Shown piece after piece: positions 62,287 to 64,000 of a stretch of DNA of 64,000 nucleotides. The position numbers and the translations under genes are program-made. The notes beneath the pieces are model-generated. The model was not told where the DNA came from. It made no database searches and was given only the letters and a program-made list of their open reading frames with translations. This DNA is from Echinometra lucunter (lineage: Eukaryota > Echinodermata > Echinoidea > Camarodonta > Echinometridae). The DNA lies in assembly GCA_029962745.1 (NCBI GenBank), contig CM057158.1:3879558-3943557 (forward strand). Reading direction: 5' to 3'. Every line of letters begins with the position of its first letter. Within the stretch, counting starts at the first letter, position 1.

Positions 62287-64000
62287 TAGAGCCAGCAGGA
62301 GGACCACTTTATAGCTATGTCAGTCAAGTCGCGCAATGAGAATTAGTCATCCATCGTGACAGGTTTACAAATCCCTGATTGATGCAACGATTGTCTGCAA
62401 ATTGATTAATCGATCTCATCACAAAACAACAAAGAAACACTCAAGGAAAGGCTCTCCATGTTCCCTTTCTAAGCATCTTTAAGTAAGTCATCCAGCTCCA
62501 ATGACCTTTCACCTTTTGCCCTTGAGACTTCAGCCAGTAAACCCGATGAGACAGATCGAGTTTAATCACAAAAGCCCAACCTCGTTCAATCGATAGTCAT
62601 TATCGTGAAGAACGAAAATGGCGTGACCAATGGCTTTTGTAGAAGAGGGGATGGATGATGATACGCTTGACCCCCACCCATTCCAACCTTTTCAGTCCTA
62701 CCAGACCACTGTATCTGACCCTCGGCTGACCTTTCATCCATGTAATGGTCATCCAGCTCTGGAGAAACAACAGACTTCTCTGACACATTATAGTCTCGTG
62801 ACCTTACGAGTTGATGAACTGCTTTCTAATTAATCAAGCATTGATTAAGGCTTCGCGCCATCGATCGGTTGAGATTCAAATTCAACTTCTACTTTTGTCG
62901 TTGATTTTGTTGTTGTTGTCGTTGTTATTGCCTGTATTACTGCTTAAGGCACCTGCTAGATATTGAAGGGAAAATATAAGGCAATCGAGAGTAAAATGAT
63001 AAAATATCATTTCTATTTTTTTTGGTGTATTGTACTCTTTGCGTGATCAAAAGAAAATTTGCTGTCAATAAAAATGTATCAAACGTTCAGATTAACAATG
63101 CCTGAACAATAAAACAAATACCAGTTAGATAGGTCATTAATGTAACTATTAACATTGATTTTCAATTGAGTTTTTAAACTTAATTTAATAATCGCAACAG
63201 TTCTATGCATCTGTATTTCTGTATTGACATGCCAACGAAACAAAATTCCAGTTTTTGAAATAAAAATTTTGAATTGAATTTTGAATTGAACTTTAATAAT
63301 AAACATTTTTTCTTTGCTTTTTATGTTAAGCATGACTGAACGAAAATTGTTTTCTATTCTAATTACTTGAAAAACAACTCAATGAAACTACGAGAAAACA
63401 TCTTCATTCAGTAATATTACCAACGAAACACAATTTCTTCTCCATACCCTGTCCTCAGTTTGGAAGACGAATAAAAAAGTGTGGAAGATATTAAAAGTCA
63501 GAAGGTCAGGTGTAATACAGAATTGGAGAGGAAACGATAGTCCCACTGAGAAAATTACTAAAATAAATCTATATTGTTGTATCGCACCACAGGAAAAGAA
63601 CGTGGGGCATATCCAGTTATTGTACTCGAGAGGGGCAAAACGTCTCACCTTACGACAATTCATGGCAAGGAAACAAGTTTTTAGGACCCTTGTTTGCAGT
63701 TGAAGTATTATTTGCCTTTGTTCTACAAATAAAAACTTATACATGTGCATACATGTGCTGCATCTTTTCAAGGAATATGTCTGGAAGGGCAAATTGCCCC
63801 TTTTGACCCCTCCTGCAAACATGCTAGTAAAAGGAGCACTCTGAAAAAAAGTGGGGAAAATTGCCCAAACATTTGGAGGGAAATATGTACTCTTTTTTGA
63901 AGGGGGGGGCGAATTCTTACCAAATATCTATTTTTTAAAATCCTATTTGTGTACTTTTTACCCAATATTGAAAGCATTATCTTATTTATTTTAGACTTAA
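62287..64000. other. gene-free end of the window
   Basis: No gene recognised. A TTGAATTG/TTTTGAATTGAA patch at about 63268-63291 resembles a LINE tail relic. Open frames up to 144 codons (63388-63822, minus) show no motif and no coding-like composition. Confidence 0.4.

Overview
This is eukaryotic, A+T-rich, repeat-dense DNA, most likely from a sea urchin (Echinoidea). The pointers are a single-exon Toll-like receptor with long LRR and TIR regions, which is the form of the large sea-urchin TLR family; a 27-exon metazoan gene with GT-AG and GC-AG introns; and many short TIR elements, tRNA-derived SINEs and non-LTR retrotransposons with pentanucleotide tails. The species is not settled by the sequence. 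Another invertebrate deuterostome is possible.

Layout. 1-3331: upstream region with two hairpins and a 288-bp tandem duplication; no gene seen. 3332-35373 (+): one large gene, resolved here into 27 coding exons whose phases all agree, encoding a 1,399-residue predicted alpha-solenoid (HEAT/ARM-like) protein with a disordered Ser/Pro-rich middle and an acidic, Trp-containing tail. I do not recognise the family. Its introns carry a TA-flanked MITE, a tandem-repeat element with a Helitron-like 3' end, other foldback elements, a 5'-truncated LINE in antisense (27561-29948), and a 1.5-kb GAG/ATG minisatellite that starts right after the acidic exon 25. Exon 6 is followed by three extra in-frame copies of its 3' two thirds, separated by only 26-27 bp. 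35374-about 39520: likely 3' UTR. 39521-47900: gene-free, with SINEs, microsatellites and a 500-N gap (45521-46020). 47939-about 51370 (+): a broken LINE with zinc-finger, endonuclease and reverse-transcriptase segments. 53569-54200: hAT-type MITE with 8-bp target duplication. 57429-60070 (-): TLR gene in which a signal peptide and the main ectodomain-TM-TIR frame are split by a 9-C homopolymer. 60200-64000: no gene seen; one well-preserved tRNA-derived SINE.

The two host genes are unrelated in function as far as can be seen: an intracellular scaffold-like solenoid protein, and a cell-surface or endosomal innate immune receptor. Everything else is mobile or simple repeat DNA. The points most worth following are the compact exon-6 copy array, the TLR homopolymer frameshift, and the higher-order acidic minisatellite beside exon 25.
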